Assembly (NCBI GenBank): GCA_949284415.1
Contig: CASDVM010000019.1
Coordinates: forward strand, 1-44,271
Reading direction: 5' to 3'
Origin: an uncultured bacterium
GTDB taxonomy: Bacteria > Cyanobacteriota > Vampirovibrionia > Gastranaerophilales > Gastranaerophilaceae
Length of the DNA: 44,271 nt
The position numbers were made by a program, and so were the translations under genes. The notes below the pieces were generated by a model that saw only the letters and a program-made list of their open reading frames with translations, was not told the DNA's origin and searched no databases. This document shows, piece after piece, positions 1 to 7,690 of this stretch (its first letter is position 1; each line of letters starts with the position of its first letter).

Positions 1-392
1 CTTGAATAATATATGACTGAAACCGCTGTTGGCCGCCGTACGGATTAAAAGTTTTGTATCCCGTTCCGCATCGCCTGCATCAGCCTGACCAAGTAATGCT
101 ACCTGACTGTCCCCTGCTCCAAAATAGGCATCCGAATTATTCCGCGGAGAATACCGCCACGGGGATGAATAATCCGACTTATTACGTGTCGTCATTACAG
201 GTGCCATGGCTGCCAGAATGATACTCATGATTAACATTACGACCATCATTTCAGCAAGCGTAAAGCCGCTTTTTTTAGCAAATGTTAAATCCCTAAAACT
301 ATCGGCAGGAGTGCTTAGATGCCCCCCCCCCGACTACTCAAACCCTTGACAACAGAGGGTTTTAGGCCGTTTCTTGATATCTCTTGTAACAT
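1..392 (-). CDS. Prepilin-like protein, 3' end outside window, frame broken at G10 tract
   Basis: This is the first part of a type IV prepilin / type II secretion pseudopilin-like gene running off the left edge. The ATG at 392-390 follows a clear AAAGGAG ribosome binding site. As written, the frame enters a run of ten G (322-331) and stops at TAA (317-315). With 11 (or 8) G the frame is open to the window edge and reads a 43-residue leader ending KKSG, then FTLAEMMVVML, a typical prepilin cleavage/methylation motif and hydrophobic helix, followed by a polar region with NNSDAYFG. No alternative ATG, GTG or TTG start precedes the motif in the pilin frame, so expression seems to need the upstream ATG and a tract-length change. 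The FTLAEMM helix differs from the FTLAEVLITLG helix of the other paralogs here, so this is a different subfamily. Confidence 0.7.
322..331. repeat. Homopolymer C10 (G10 in coding sense)
   Basis: Ten C on the plus strand, read as G10 in the prepilin-like gene starting at 392. It would encode an Arg-Gly-Gly-Gly stretch. Length 10 is out of frame; 11 or 8 restores the prepilin frame. Confidence 0.9.
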
Positions 393-422
393 GCTTCCAC
401 TCCTTTGGTTTTTATATTGTTT

Positions 423-451
423 ATTATAAATTATTTTTTTATTTTTTTCAA
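423..451 (-). promoter_or_regulatory. Sigma-70-type promoter of the prepilin-like gene at 392
   Basis: On the minus strand TTGAAA (451-446), a 17-base spacer and TATAAT (428-423) form a near-consensus promoter about 30 bases upstream of the ATG at 392. The same TTGAAA-17-TATAAT arrangement precedes the paralog at 17340. Confidence 0.7.
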
Positions 452-527
452 GTCTATTTTTATATAAAAAAATACAAAAGAGAAAATCTCTTTTGTATTA
501 TGGAGTTTGATAATAATATTATAAACA

Positions 528-1364
528 TTAGTTCCCCACAAGTCTCAAAGCTTCTTCCAGCAATTCTTTATTAGAAGAAATTAATTTATTTGAGACTTCC
601 ATCTGCAGTTTTGCCATCTGATAATATGAAATATTTGCACTCAAATCAGCATTGGACAATTCCAGCAGACCTGATCTTATTTCACCGGTGCCCATAAGAG
701 GTTTTCCTGATTCTTCGGTTTCAAGAAACTGTCCGTCCTCAAATTCATAAAGAGCAGGCGCATTATGAAAATTTCTTAAGGCGACTCTGTAAAGAGGAAC
801 AGAACGTTTGCCGTTATCGGCTTTTCCGTAGATTGTTCCGTCTTTCCCGATTTCATAATCATCGTACTTACCTAAAAATTTACCGTTATTCGGATCAATC
901 CACAATTTTATATTTGTTGTAGGAATATCAACAGCTCCGCCTTTCATAACCGTTTCCTGATAAAGATCTGATGCAATAGACTTGGTGCCCTGCATAATTT
1001 CACCTTTATCATTCAAAATATAGCCCTGAACGGTATTCCCGTAACGATCTCTGTAAACGCCTTCTTTATCAAACACAAATTCTCCGAGCCTCGTATAAAT
1101 ACTTTTCCCCTCGGAATTTTTTACAAGAAAAAAGCCCTTACCCTCCAGAAACAGATTTTCTTTAGAAGTTCCGGGAGTTGATTTTCCCTGATCCATTTTC
1201 TTGTCGTAATCATCAGAAATAGCGCCGCCTAAAAATGTTTTAAACGTAACCTGCTGTTCTCTGAACCCAGGAGTATAAACATTTGTCATATTGCTGGCGA
1301 TAACATCCATCCAGTTTGTTGTTGATTTCTGTGTGTTGAGTGCTGTAATAAATGAATCATTCAT
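528..1364 (-). CDS. Flagellar hook/basal-body rod family protein (FlgE/FlgF/FlgG type)
   Basis: A 278-residue axial flagellar protein. The N-terminus (ITALNTQKSTTNWMDVIASN) matches the family's N-terminal rod domain. Around residue 70 comes EGKGFFLVKN and then TRLGEF, the usual core motifs of hook and rod proteins. The last 45 residues, with SGLLELSNADLS and a helical end, match the C-terminal rod domain. The length fits FlgF or FlgG (about 250-280) better than full-length hook protein FlgE, but the sequence alone does not decide which rod or hook subunit it is. The start has a good AAGGAG site and overlaps the fliK-like stop by four bases, so it is the last gene of a fliJ-fliK-hook/rod operon on the minus strand. 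The product would be exported through the flagellar type III apparatus. Confidence 0.85.
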   Translation of the reverse strand: MNDSFITALNTQKSTTNWMDVIASNMTNVYTPGFREQQVTFKTFLGGAISDDYDKKMDQGKSTPGTSKENLFLEGKGFFLVKNSEGKSIYTRLGEFVFDKEGVYRDRYGNTVQGYILNDKGEIMQGTKSIASDLYQETVMKGGAVDIPTTNIKLWIDPNNGKFLGKYDDYEIGKDGTIYGKADNGKRSVPLYRVALRNFHNAPALYEFEDGQFLETEESGKPLMGTGEIRSGLLELSNADLSANISYYQMAKLQMEVSNKLISSNKELLEEALRLVGN

Positions 1365-2209
1365 GACTCTTCTCCTTGTTTATTTTTACGTCTTTCCTGC
1401 TGCTGACGGCGAGAATTACTGTAGCTTAAATCCGAATACGGAAGATTTTGTTCATCAAATCTCTGCCTCAGAGATGAAATATTGTTACGCAGATATTGCT
1501 CAACAGCCTTGTCGCCGGGGATAAAGTTTGCAGCAAGTGATCCGTCTTTATTAACCTTTATAATGACAGAAACATCTTTGTCAAAATCTATACGGAACGG
1601 CTGGTTTGTTCTCATAGATTCTGAAAGTTTTTCCATCAATACGGACGAAACTTTTACATTCTGCTGAACATTCCGTGCGCCCGAACTCATTGCACTATCA
1701 ATTTGGGATGCAATACTTTTCATTGACATATCAGTATTCTGTACAAGGTCTGCAAAAAAGTTTGCATCACTGTCAGACATATTAATAACATCATAATCTA
1801 TAACTGAAGCAGAATTAACCACACTCATAAGATCTTTTGTATTTAGAAGATTTTGAATATTCTGTGATAAAATTGACTGACCTTCATTATGATATTTGTA
1901 ATCTGTAAAATTAACGCTTCCGTTAAGCATTTCATCTGTTACAATATCATCCTGAACATTTTGTTCATTTGAAAGTTTTTCTTTATCTTTTGAAGAAGAT
2001 TTTTTTTCGGAAGTTTTTTTCTCATCTGAGACTTTAGCATCTTCTTGAGCTGTTTCTTTGGTTTCGTCAGTTTCTGATGCAGTTTTCATTTCTTCATCAA
2101 AAGATTTTTCGGAAGTTTTTTCTGTACTATTTGTTCTTGTTCTGGATTGAGCGGAATTAACTCCTGATGCGCTTGATGCTGCGGCTGCTGATGCTGTGCT
2201 GACATTCAT
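1361..2209 (-). CDS. fliK: Flagellar hook-length control protein, FliK-like
   Basis: A 282-residue protein with a low-complexity N-terminal half rich in Ser, Thr, Lys and Glu (residues about 1-90) and a compact C-terminal domain (about 190-255) reading DVSVIIKVNKDGSL, then a predicted helix with LRNNISSLRQRF and a final strand. This matches the hydrophilic, variable N-terminus and conserved C-terminal Flg_hook domain of FliK, the molecular ruler that ends hook growth and switches export specificity. It lies between fliJ (5 bases upstream) and a hook/rod gene (4-base overlap), the usual FliK setting. A GGAGG-like site precedes the ATG. The low similarity expected of FliK proteins makes the call rest mainly on architecture and context. 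Confidence 0.78.
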   Translation of the reverse strand: MNVSTASAAAASSASGVNSAQSRTRTNSTEKTSEKSFDEEMKTASETDETKETAQEDAKVSDEKKTSEKKSSSKDKEKLSNEQNVQDDIVTDEMLNGSVNFTDYKYHNEGQSILSQNIQNLLNTKDLMSVVNSASVIDYDVINMSDSDANFFADLVQNTDMSMKSIASQIDSAMSSGARNVQQNVKVSSVLMEKLSESMRTNQPFRIDFDKDVSVIIKVNKDGSLAANFIPGDKAVEQYLRNNISSLRQRFDEQNLPYSDLSYSNSRRQQQERRKNKQGEES

Positions 2210-2214
2210 TTTTA

Positions 2215-2703
2215 CTAACTACCTCCGTCTATATCTTCTAACTGTTTTAGAATTTCCTGTTCTTCCTCGATTCTTTCCTGACTCTGTCTGAAATAACGGG
2301 TTACGCCGAGTTCCGAATACTGTTTTAATTCTGCGGCTTTCTCTTCCGCGATATAGGCCTCTCTGTTCTTTTCTTTATGCTTTTCCAGAACTTTTACGCC
2401 CTGTTCGAGTTTTACAAGTATAGCCTTTTCTTCATCAAGTTTTTTTTGAGCTTCTATGCGGATTTGTTCCAGTTTTTCAGCCTTGTCCCACAAAAATATC
2501 AAATAATTATCATAAGTTTCATACATCATGGGATCTGCCTGACGCATATTTTGCTTTGTCATATTGATTTCTTCATCGTTCTTTCTTATATTTTCTTCAG
2601 CTTCATAAACGGCTTGCTGAGCTTTTTGAACAACAGTAAGCTGTTCTTCTTTTTTACGAATTCTGAAATCAAGAACTTTTTGCAACCTGTATCTGAAAGG
2701 CAT
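2215..2703 (-). CDS. fliJ: Flagellar export chaperone-like protein FliJ
   Basis: A 162-residue, almost wholly helical protein starting MPFRYRLQKVLDFR, which fits the FliJ N-terminus (aromatic/basic, then LxxVLxxR). Long charged coiled-coil segments rich in Glu, Lys and Gln follow to the C-terminus. FliJ is a soluble stalk-like component of the flagellar type III export ATPase complex, working with FliI and the FlhA gate. It is the first gene of the three-gene flagellar operon visible here. The start lacks a strong Shine-Dalgarno site (only AAAGAG with long spacing). The usual upstream partner fliI is not adjacent: the next minus-strand gene upstream encodes an unrelated exported protein. Confidence 0.8.
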   Translation of the reverse strand: MPFRYRLQKVLDFRIRKKEEQLTVVQKAQQAVYEAEENIRKNDEEINMTKQNMRQADPMMYETYDNYLIFLWDKAEKLEQIRIEAQKKLDEEKAILVKLEQGVKVLEKHKEKNREAYIAEEKAAELKQYSELGVTRYFRQSQERIEEEQEILKQLEDIDGGS

Positions 2704-2792
2704 TTTATAATACTCTTTTGTGTTAATTATGACTTATTTTAAGAGTGTTATAATCATCTATATGAATGATATTAATGATTTTAAAAGGAAAG

Positions 2793-3596
2793 TCAATCTA
2801 AAATCGTAACCCCTGTTCTCATTCCATGATCTCTGTTTGCTCTGTAATAACCGGTATTTGTCCTGATATCTGCAGATTCGCCATTCCCGCCCATCATTGC
2901 GCGTTCCGCCTCAAAATAATCCATATAAGCAGGATCCATTGCAGGAGTATAGCCTGTCGGCATACCTACAAACTGATTTTTAAAATTTCCCCATAGAGTA
3001 TTTTGCCATCCGCTTCCTGCAGTGCCGGTAAAAATAGGAGGTCTGTAAGAATTTTCAGCTGAATAATTTTGTTCCTCGTACATGCTGTTTGGGTTATAAG
3101 CTTTAAAATTTTTCGAAACATCTTTCAATGTTTTGAATCTTTCAGCTAGCTCACCCTGCTGAGAAGCTCCGAATATTCTCTGCTCAAGTCTTTCTATACG
3201 ATTTTTTGCGGAATCATATTCGTAAGTCTGCAAAAGAATCTTCCGTTCCAATTTATCAATCCCTGAAAATTGATTTGCTACAAGTTTTTCACTGCTTTCA
3301 CCCATACTTCTTTTAACATTTGTTCTTAAAATAACCGGGCGCCTGTAATAATTTCCGGGATATCTGTTGTAGTATCTGTTGTAACGATACGGATTTCTGT
3401 TGTAATATGAATTGTTATTGTAATAATTGTTATACCTCGGCGGATGATAATAAGAACTGTTTGAATACCTTACAGCAGGCGGATAATAATAACCGCTGTT
3501 ATAATTTCCGAAGCCGAATATTCTTGATAAAATCCCTGCCTGCGCCGAGCCAGATGCCAAAACCATTAATGATAATAATAAAACAAATTTTTTCAT
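2793..3596 (-). CDS. Exported Tyr/Asn-rich protein with LE-x-RIFG motif
   Basis: A 267-residue protein with a classic signal peptide (MKKFVLLLSLMVLASGSAQA, cleavage likely after AQA). Residues about 30-90 are extremely rich in Tyr, Asn, Pro and Arg (YYNNNSYYNR type), giving a disordered, sticky linker. A helical block follows (about 110-165) with DKLERKILLQTYE and IERLEQRIFG, the second a short LE-x-x-IFG motif of the kind I associate with exported proteins of this lineage. The remainder is Gly/Tyr-rich. It is probably periplasmic or surface-associated. A good GAGGTGAGGG site supports the ATG at 3596. I do not recognise a defined family or function. Confidence 0.65.
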   Translation of the reverse strand: MKKFVLLLSLMVLASGSAQAGILSRIFGFGNYNSGYYYPPAVRYSNSSYYHPPRYNNYYNNNSYYNRNPYRYNRYYNRYPGNYYRRPVILRTNVKRSMGESSEKLVANQFSGIDKLERKILLQTYEYDSAKNRIERLEQRIFGASQQGELAERFKTLKDVSKNFKAYNPNSMYEEQNYSAENSYRPPIFTGTAGSGWQNTLWGNFKNQFVGMPTGYTPAMDPAYMDYFEAERAMMGGNGESADIRTNTGYYRANRDHGMRTGVTILD

Positions 3597-3673
3597 TTAC
3601 CCTCACCTCTTTAAATATGAGAGTAAATGAATTAATAAAAATAAACTATTGCCTTCCAAGCTAAAATAGAAGA

Positions 3674-3966
3674 TTATCTGTACTTAACTCTGAACGGATA
3701 ATCTTTAGGTATCTTCCAGCCGTTATATTGTATAAGTCTTGTACAGTATGCATGCCAAGATGTACTGCCAACATTTTCATTATAACAGCCAAAATTTGGG
3801 TGATTTTTTAATGAATTTACAGTTCCGTCCCTGCCATGTAGGGTTCGAAATACCACTGGCCAAAACCATTCCCATTTGATTTAGGATTATAAGTATAAGA
3901 CTTGACTTAATTTTCTTCCGGTAGCCCCCCCCCCCCCCCCGAAGCTCTCGATTTCCGTCTTATCAT
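3674..3966 (-). pseudogene. Remnant of a prepilin-like gene behind a G16 tract
   Basis: The ATG at 3966-3964 has a strong AAAGGAG site and encodes MIRRKSRASG into a run of 16 G (3925-3940). As written, translation stops six codons after the tract (TAA). Further downstream, sequence in two frames resembles the C-terminal end of the prepilin-like paralogs: first NGFGQWYFEPYMAG, then after a frameshift near 3845 NPNFGCYNENVG and a tail ending YNGWKIPKDYPF (compare DGWEIRSDYPW in the paralog ending at 40717). The cleavage motif, the transmembrane helix and most of the body are missing, and no tract length would restore an intact protein. It is therefore a 5' leader joined to a decayed 3' fragment, or an assembly chimera at the homopolymer. 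Confidence 0.7.
3925..3940. repeat. Homopolymer C16 (G16 in coding sense)
   Basis: The longest C/G run in the window. On the plus strand it is followed by GAAGCTCTCGATTT (3941-3954), the same 14 bases that follow the C10 tract at 17302. Confidence 0.9.
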
Positions 3967-4010
3967 AATTTAACACTCCTTTGGCATACTTACTATTAAA
4001 TTTCTTAGTA

Positions 4011-4024
4011 TAACATATATGTTA
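4011..4024. promoter_or_regulatory. Perfect 14-bp palindrome between divergent starts
   Basis: TAACATATATGTTA is perfectly self-complementary and lies between the prepilin remnant start (3966, minus) and the GH38 gene (4065, plus). It could be an operator for divergent promoters, but a palindrome in AT-rich DNA can arise by chance. Confidence 0.3.
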
Positions 4025-4064
4025 AATTTTTGCACTATTGAAATTAGTGTGTTACAAATTAAAT

Positions 4065-6017
4065 ATGAAAAAGACTGTTATTGCATATTTGCACACCCAC
4101 TGGGACAGGGAATGGTACCGAGAATTTGAAGTTTTCAGACTCAGGCTTTTGAGAGTTTTCGATAATGTTCTTGAACTTCTTGAAAATAATAAAATCCCTT
4201 CATTTTATTTTGACGGACAGGTGGGGGCACTTCTTGATTATTTAGAGATAAGACCGGAAAAAGAAAAATTAATCAGAAAATTCATTGCAGAAAAAAAACT
4301 CTTTATAGGCCCTTTTTATACACTTATTGACGAATTTCTGACAGACAGAACTGTTTTTGAAAAAAATCTGGAAATCGGATTGAAAATTTCAAAAGATTTT
4401 GGCTGTACTGATTTTATCGGGTATTTTGCAGACACTTTCGGCCACAGCAAAAATGTTCCGCCGTTACTAAAAAAATTCGGCATTGATAAATGTGTTGTCT
4501 GGAGAGGCTGCGGAGATATACCGTCAGAATTTACATTTAACGGAATTAATACAGTCAATCTTATCCGCGGATATTTTATGGATATTTTCTCTGCACCTAT
4601 GACAATTGAACAAAAAGCCGAATGGCTCAAAGGAAATCTTGATAAAATCGCAGCAAAATCAAAGGATTATTTGTTATTGCCAATCGGAGCCGATCATCTC
4701 GGGGTTGAACCTGATATTGCAGAACAGATATCAAAAGTCAACAATTTGCTTGAAGATTACGAAATAAAACTTTCTACCCCGTTTGAATACTTTGAACTTG
4801 TAAAAGACAATTTTAAAAATTTTGAATGGAATGACGAACTCAGGGACAACAGCCTTACATTTATTCTTCAAGGTTCATTTTCTGCGAGAATGAAGCTTAA
4901 ACAATATAATGTAAAATGCACATATTTGCTTGAACAGGCAGACAAATTGCAGAAAAAATACGGCTCGCAATACAATGCAATTATAGAATACGCGTACAAA
5001 CTTCTTTTGAAAAATCAGGCACACGATGGGATTTACGGCTGTAGTACAGATCTGGTGCACAGAGAAAATATTACACGCTATGAAAAAATTATACAAATCG
5101 TCAACACAATTATTGAAGAATTAAGGTTTAAATACAATTTCAAAACTCCAATAATGGAAAGCAAAGATCTCCTGCCTGAATACAAGGTTATTTCAAAACA
5201 TTTCGGGGTAAAAAATTCGCTTCTCTATGACACTCAAAAAATCCCCGTAACAGAAGATTTTACGGATATTTATACACTTAAATACTCTCCTGCCGTAAAA
5301 CCTGAGATTAATTTCGAAGTCAAAAACGGCAAAATATACATCTCCACCCTTGCTAAAGGGGGTGAAGCCGCTTGCAGCGGGGGGATTTCTATGGAATTTG
5401 TCCGTTTTCAGGATGACGGCGATACCTACAATTTCGGCGCAGTAGAAGATGATAAGGGCGAAAAAGCGGAAATATATTCTTTCAAAAACAACATAATAAA
5501 AACAAGCTTTTTTGATGTACAGGTTGAAATTCAAGGAGAACTTGTAAACTTTAAGATTGAATGGGATAACAAGTTTAAAAATAAACTATGGCAGGTAAAA
5601 TTTAACCTGAAATCACCTGTTACGGAAACTTTTTCGGAAGATTTGAACACAATTATCAGCAGAGAATTTGACCCTGAATATGATATGCGAAAACACCTGC
5701 CAAAAACAAGGGGGATTGAAGTTAAAACAAACTTCGCTCCGATGCAGAGATATGTCGGTACGCAAGGTTTCGGGGTTATAACAAAAGGCTTGACGGAATA
5801 TGAAGTAAAAGAAAAATCGCTGCTTGTAACTCTTTTACGCAGTACAGGCATAATTTCCAACCCTAAAAATCCGTCCCGTTCAACTCCTGCAGGCCCACCG
5901 ATAGAAGTGCCGGATGCTCAGCAGCTAGGCTATAATTGCGCGGAATTTTCAGTCGGATTTTTTGAGCCGGAAAATTACCAAAAATATATTGATATGGTAT
6001 ACCCGCCGATTATTTAA
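4065..6017 (+). CDS. Glycoside hydrolase family 38 alpha-mannosidase (MngB-like)
   Basis: A roughly 650-residue, Zn-dependent retaining alpha-mannosidase-like enzyme. The N-terminus contains HTHWDREWYREF, where the His and Asp are the family's zinc ligands, and about 110 residues later FADTFGHSKNVPPLL, whose Asp is the expected catalytic nucleophile. A third family signature, QAHDGIYGCSTDLVHREN, lies near residue 330. No signal peptide is visible, so it should be cytoplasmic and act on imported mannosides or glycan fragments. It is shorter than most bacterial GH38 enzymes (often 800-1000 residues), suggesting a reduced C-terminal region. I chose ATG 4065 over an in-frame TTG at 4038 because no ribosome site precedes either and a weak TTGCAC-17-TACAAA promoter would place the RNA start on this ATG. 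No sugar transporter is adjacent. Confidence 0.85.
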   Translation: MKKTVIAYLHTHWDREWYREFEVFRLRLLRVFDNVLELLENNKIPSFYFDGQVGALLDYLEIRPEKEKLIRKFIAEKKLFIGPFYTLIDEFLTDRTVFEKNLEIGLKISKDFGCTDFIGYFADTFGHSKNVPPLLKKFGIDKCVVWRGCGDIPSEFTFNGINTVNLIRGYFMDIFSAPMTIEQKAEWLKGNLDKIAAKSKDYLLLPIGADHLGVEPDIAEQISKVNNLLEDYEIKLSTPFEYFELVKDNFKNFEWNDELRDNSLTFILQGSFSARMKLKQYNVKCTYLLEQADKLQKKYGSQYNAIIEYAYKLLLKNQAHDGIYGCSTDLVHRENITRYEKIIQIVNTIIEELRFKYNFKTPIMESKDLLPEYKVISKHFGVKNSLLYDTQKIPVTEDFTDIYTLKYSPAVKPEINFEVKNGKIYISTLAKGGEAACSGGISMEFVRFQDDGDTYNFGAVEDDKGEKAEIYSFKNNIIKTSFFDVQVEIQGELVNFKIEWDNKFKNKLWQVKFNLKSPVTETFSEDLNTIISREFDPEYDMRKHLPKTRGIEVKTNFAPMQRYVGTQGFGVITKGLTEYEVKEKSLLVTLLRSTGIISNPKNPSRSTPAGPPIEVPDAQQLGYNCAEFSVGFFEPENYQKYIDMVYPPII

Positions 6018-6050
6018 CACTATTTCTTGGAGGGTGATTAAAGGAAAGGA

Positions 6051-7022
6051 TTAATGCATCCGACAGAATTCACTATCAGCGAGTTGTAATTCGTTTCTTA
6101 ATCTCAATGCCTTTTTGTGTTTTGTGATAATTTCTTTATATGCATTACGGGCATCTGTAACTATTTCATCAAATAATTTTTTATCTGCCTCCGGTGAAAG
6201 TTTTTTATGATTATGTTCATCAAATATCTCAATATTTTTTCCTGTATTGTCAAATGAAATAGTATATTTTTTGCTATTATTTGTAATTCTTATGCTGCGA
6301 TCTTGAAAATCAGGTCTGGTCATAATACCTAACCAAGCTCTTGTCTTTCCTTTCTCATCTTTTAATTTATAATCTTTTTGAGATAATTCTATAATCTCAC
6401 TTCTATCCAAATTGTCATAAAAATAAGATTTACCACCTCTTGCCAAATCAATTTGAATTTTATCAATAACTTTACCATTTACATCATAAAATTCAGCACC
6501 CATATTACTGTGATTAACAAATCTTATATTCTTTCCATCGGGATAGTATGCAATAAAATCATGCTTAAAGACACCTTTATCCAGATAATCATGTTTTACA
6601 AACTTCAACTTGCCTTCTTTATCATAATAAAAACGTTTATCTCCCTTACCATCTATTATCAATCTTTTCAGTTTACCTGTATTTAAATCTATTCCAATTG
6701 TTGATTTTGATGTTTTTATTGTTTTAAAACCATTATCTATTGAAGCATTAAAAATATCATTATGGAATACATCTTTGTTATTATCAACAATTTTTGTCAA
6801 CATACCTTTGTCATCATAGGTATAGGATTTCGATACAACAACTTTTTCACCATCCATTTTGGATACTTTTTGGAGCATTCCATTTTTATATTCTCTTACA
6901 ACTGTTTTACCGTCTTTGAGCTTCTGGGTTAAATTTCCTGTATAAGCTTCCCCGTTTGCAAGTTTTACCTTGCCCTTTTCAAACTTATTTCCGGCTTTTT
7001 TAAATGCATCAATGCCATATCT
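6051..7022 (-). CDS. C-terminal part of frameshifted lineage-specific protein (YD/MORN-like repeats)
   Basis: The frame is open from 7022 to the stop at 6051. An ATG at 6878 exists, but coherent protein continues upstream of it: DAFKKAGNKFEKGKV, then LANGEAYTGNL, then DGKTVVREYKNG. The body consists of short beta-hairpin-like units such as YTYDDKGMLTKI, YYDKEGKLKFV and YDVNGKVIDKI, resembling MORN or YD-type repeats, and ends in a basic helix. The upstream sequence reads on sensibly from the N-terminal fragment (6965-7249), so I interpret both as one gene of about 400 codons split by a one-base indel between 6965 and 7022. Function is unknown. A sequencing error is as possible as a true pseudogene. 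Confidence 0.6.
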   Translation of the reverse strand, partial: RYGIDAFKKAGNKFEKGKVKLANGEAYTGNLTQKLKDGKTVVREYKNGMLQKVSKMDGEKVVVSKSYTYDDKGMLTKIVDNNKDVFHNDIFNASIDNGFKTIKTSKSTIGIDLNTGKLKRLIIDGKGDKRFYYDKEGKLKFVKHDYLDKGVFKHDFIAYYPDGKNIRFVNHSNMGAEFYDVNGKVIDKIQIDLARGGKSYFYDNLDRSEIIELSQKDYKLKDEKGKTRAWLGIMTRPDFQDRSIRITNNSKKYTISFDNTGKNIEIFDEHNHKKLSPEADKKLFDEIVTDARNAYKEIITKHKKALRLRNELQLADSEFCRMH

Positions 7023-7249
7023 TTAATCTGTTCCACTGCATTTTCAGCACCTTTTTCAACGGTTTCAGAGCCTTTTTTGCCTCTTGTCGCAACATATATA
7101 CCTGCAGCACCCAATACTGCAAGGCCTGTCCAGAGCATCCAGCTCTTATCACTTTGTTTTTCAGGCTGTTTTTCCGGAGATTTTTGTTGCTGGATCGAAC
7201 CCTTAAACGGTACTTTATTTACACAGATTGGAGAGATTGAATCTAACAT
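6965..7249 (-). CDS. N-terminal part of the same frameshifted protein, with F-x-G motif and TM segment
   Basis: Starts MLDSISPICVNKVPFKGS after a good AAAGG site. The VPFKGS segment is the short N-terminal F-x-G motif shared with three other proteins in this window. A Lys/Gln/Glu/Pro linker follows, then one transmembrane helix (WMLWTGLAVLGAAGIYVA, residues about 37-55) and a charged amphipathic helix with DMALMHLKKP where the frame ends. In the alternative frame the sequence continues as DAFKKAGNKFEKG into the repeat region ending at 6051. A single missing base near 7010-7020 would fuse the two parts. Confidence 0.6.
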   Translation of the reverse strand: MLDSISPICVNKVPFKGSIQQQKSPEKQPEKQSDKSWMLWTGLAVLGAAGIYVATRGKKGSETVEKGAENAVEQIKDMALMHLKKPEISLKRAR

Positions 7250-7322
7250 TATTACTACCTTTCATTAATAACCTTATACACTTATTAAAACAAAAAGGTG
7301 AAAAACATTGCTAGTACGGCTA

Positions 7323-7347
7323 CCTATCCTATCCTATCCTATCCTAT
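7323..7347. repeat. Pentanucleotide tandem repeat (CCTAT)5
   Basis: Five perfect copies of CCTAT lie about 75 bases upstream of the minus-strand gene starting at 7249. A repeat here could change promoter spacing by slippage. The rest of the gene-free stretch 7250-8162 holds a palindrome cluster, a minus-strand terminator and the glnA promoter; I see no credible coding sequence. Confidence 0.85.
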
Positions 7348-7435
7348 CAGGATTATAACAAGGGTTTCTGGCATTTTAAAGTCATCTTTACATTTTGTTA
7401 CATATAAAATAATCACTTAATTTAACGATTTTGTC

Positions 7436-7663
7436 ATTGCGGATCAGCTTCACTGTCCGCAATAACGCGGTACTCCCTCCCTGATTAGGGAGGGCAGGGG
7501 TGGGTAGTGATTGTTACCCATCCTCTTATCCTTCCCTAATAAGGGAAGGAAGAAGTGAGTTACTGTAAATAGCCTACCCTCACATCTTCTTAACTTCCTA
7601 ACCCATAATAAGACCCTCTCTATTAATACCTCTTCCAATTGCGGGTCAAGCGGCACGCTCGCA
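7436..7663. repeat. Composite palindromic repeat element
   Basis: A run of strong inverted repeats: ATTGCGGA/TCCGCAAT (7436-7463), CCCTCCCT/AGGGAGGG with a GATT loop (7475-7494), TGGGTA/TACCCA (7501-7520), CCTTCCCT/AGGGAAGG (7530-7549), and a final imperfect TTGCG/CGCAA hairpin near 7639-7663. It is more GC-rich than its surroundings. This resembles dispersed BIME/REP-like non-coding repeats rather than an insertion sequence. No transposase gene is present. Confidence 0.6.
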
Positions 7664-7690
7664 AAAAAAAACCCTATCTTTCGATAGAGT
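7663..7690 (-). terminator. Rho-independent terminator on the minus strand
   Basis: On the minus strand ACTCTATC (7690-7683), a GAAA tetraloop and GATAGGGT (7678-7671) form an 8-bp stem followed by eight T (7670-7663). No minus-strand gene lies between this site and the glnA promoter, so it may end a small RNA or be part of the adjoining repeat element. Confidence 0.6.

Noticed and set aside
3001-3600. Plus-strand ORF opposite the Tyr/Asn-rich protein
   Set aside because: It has Cys/Asn-rich sequence produced by the complementary codon bias and no start signals; the minus-strand frame has a signal peptide.
3830-3870. GGTTCGAAATACC looks like a tRNA T-arm
   Set aside because: The stretch lies in a pilin-like remnant on the other strand and no acceptor, D-arm or anticodon stem of a tRNA can be folded around it.
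7450-7656. A 68-codon minus-strand ORF in the palindromic region
   Set aside because: It is made up of inverted-repeat sequence, has no ribosome site and encodes no protein-like pattern; it is explained by the repeat element.
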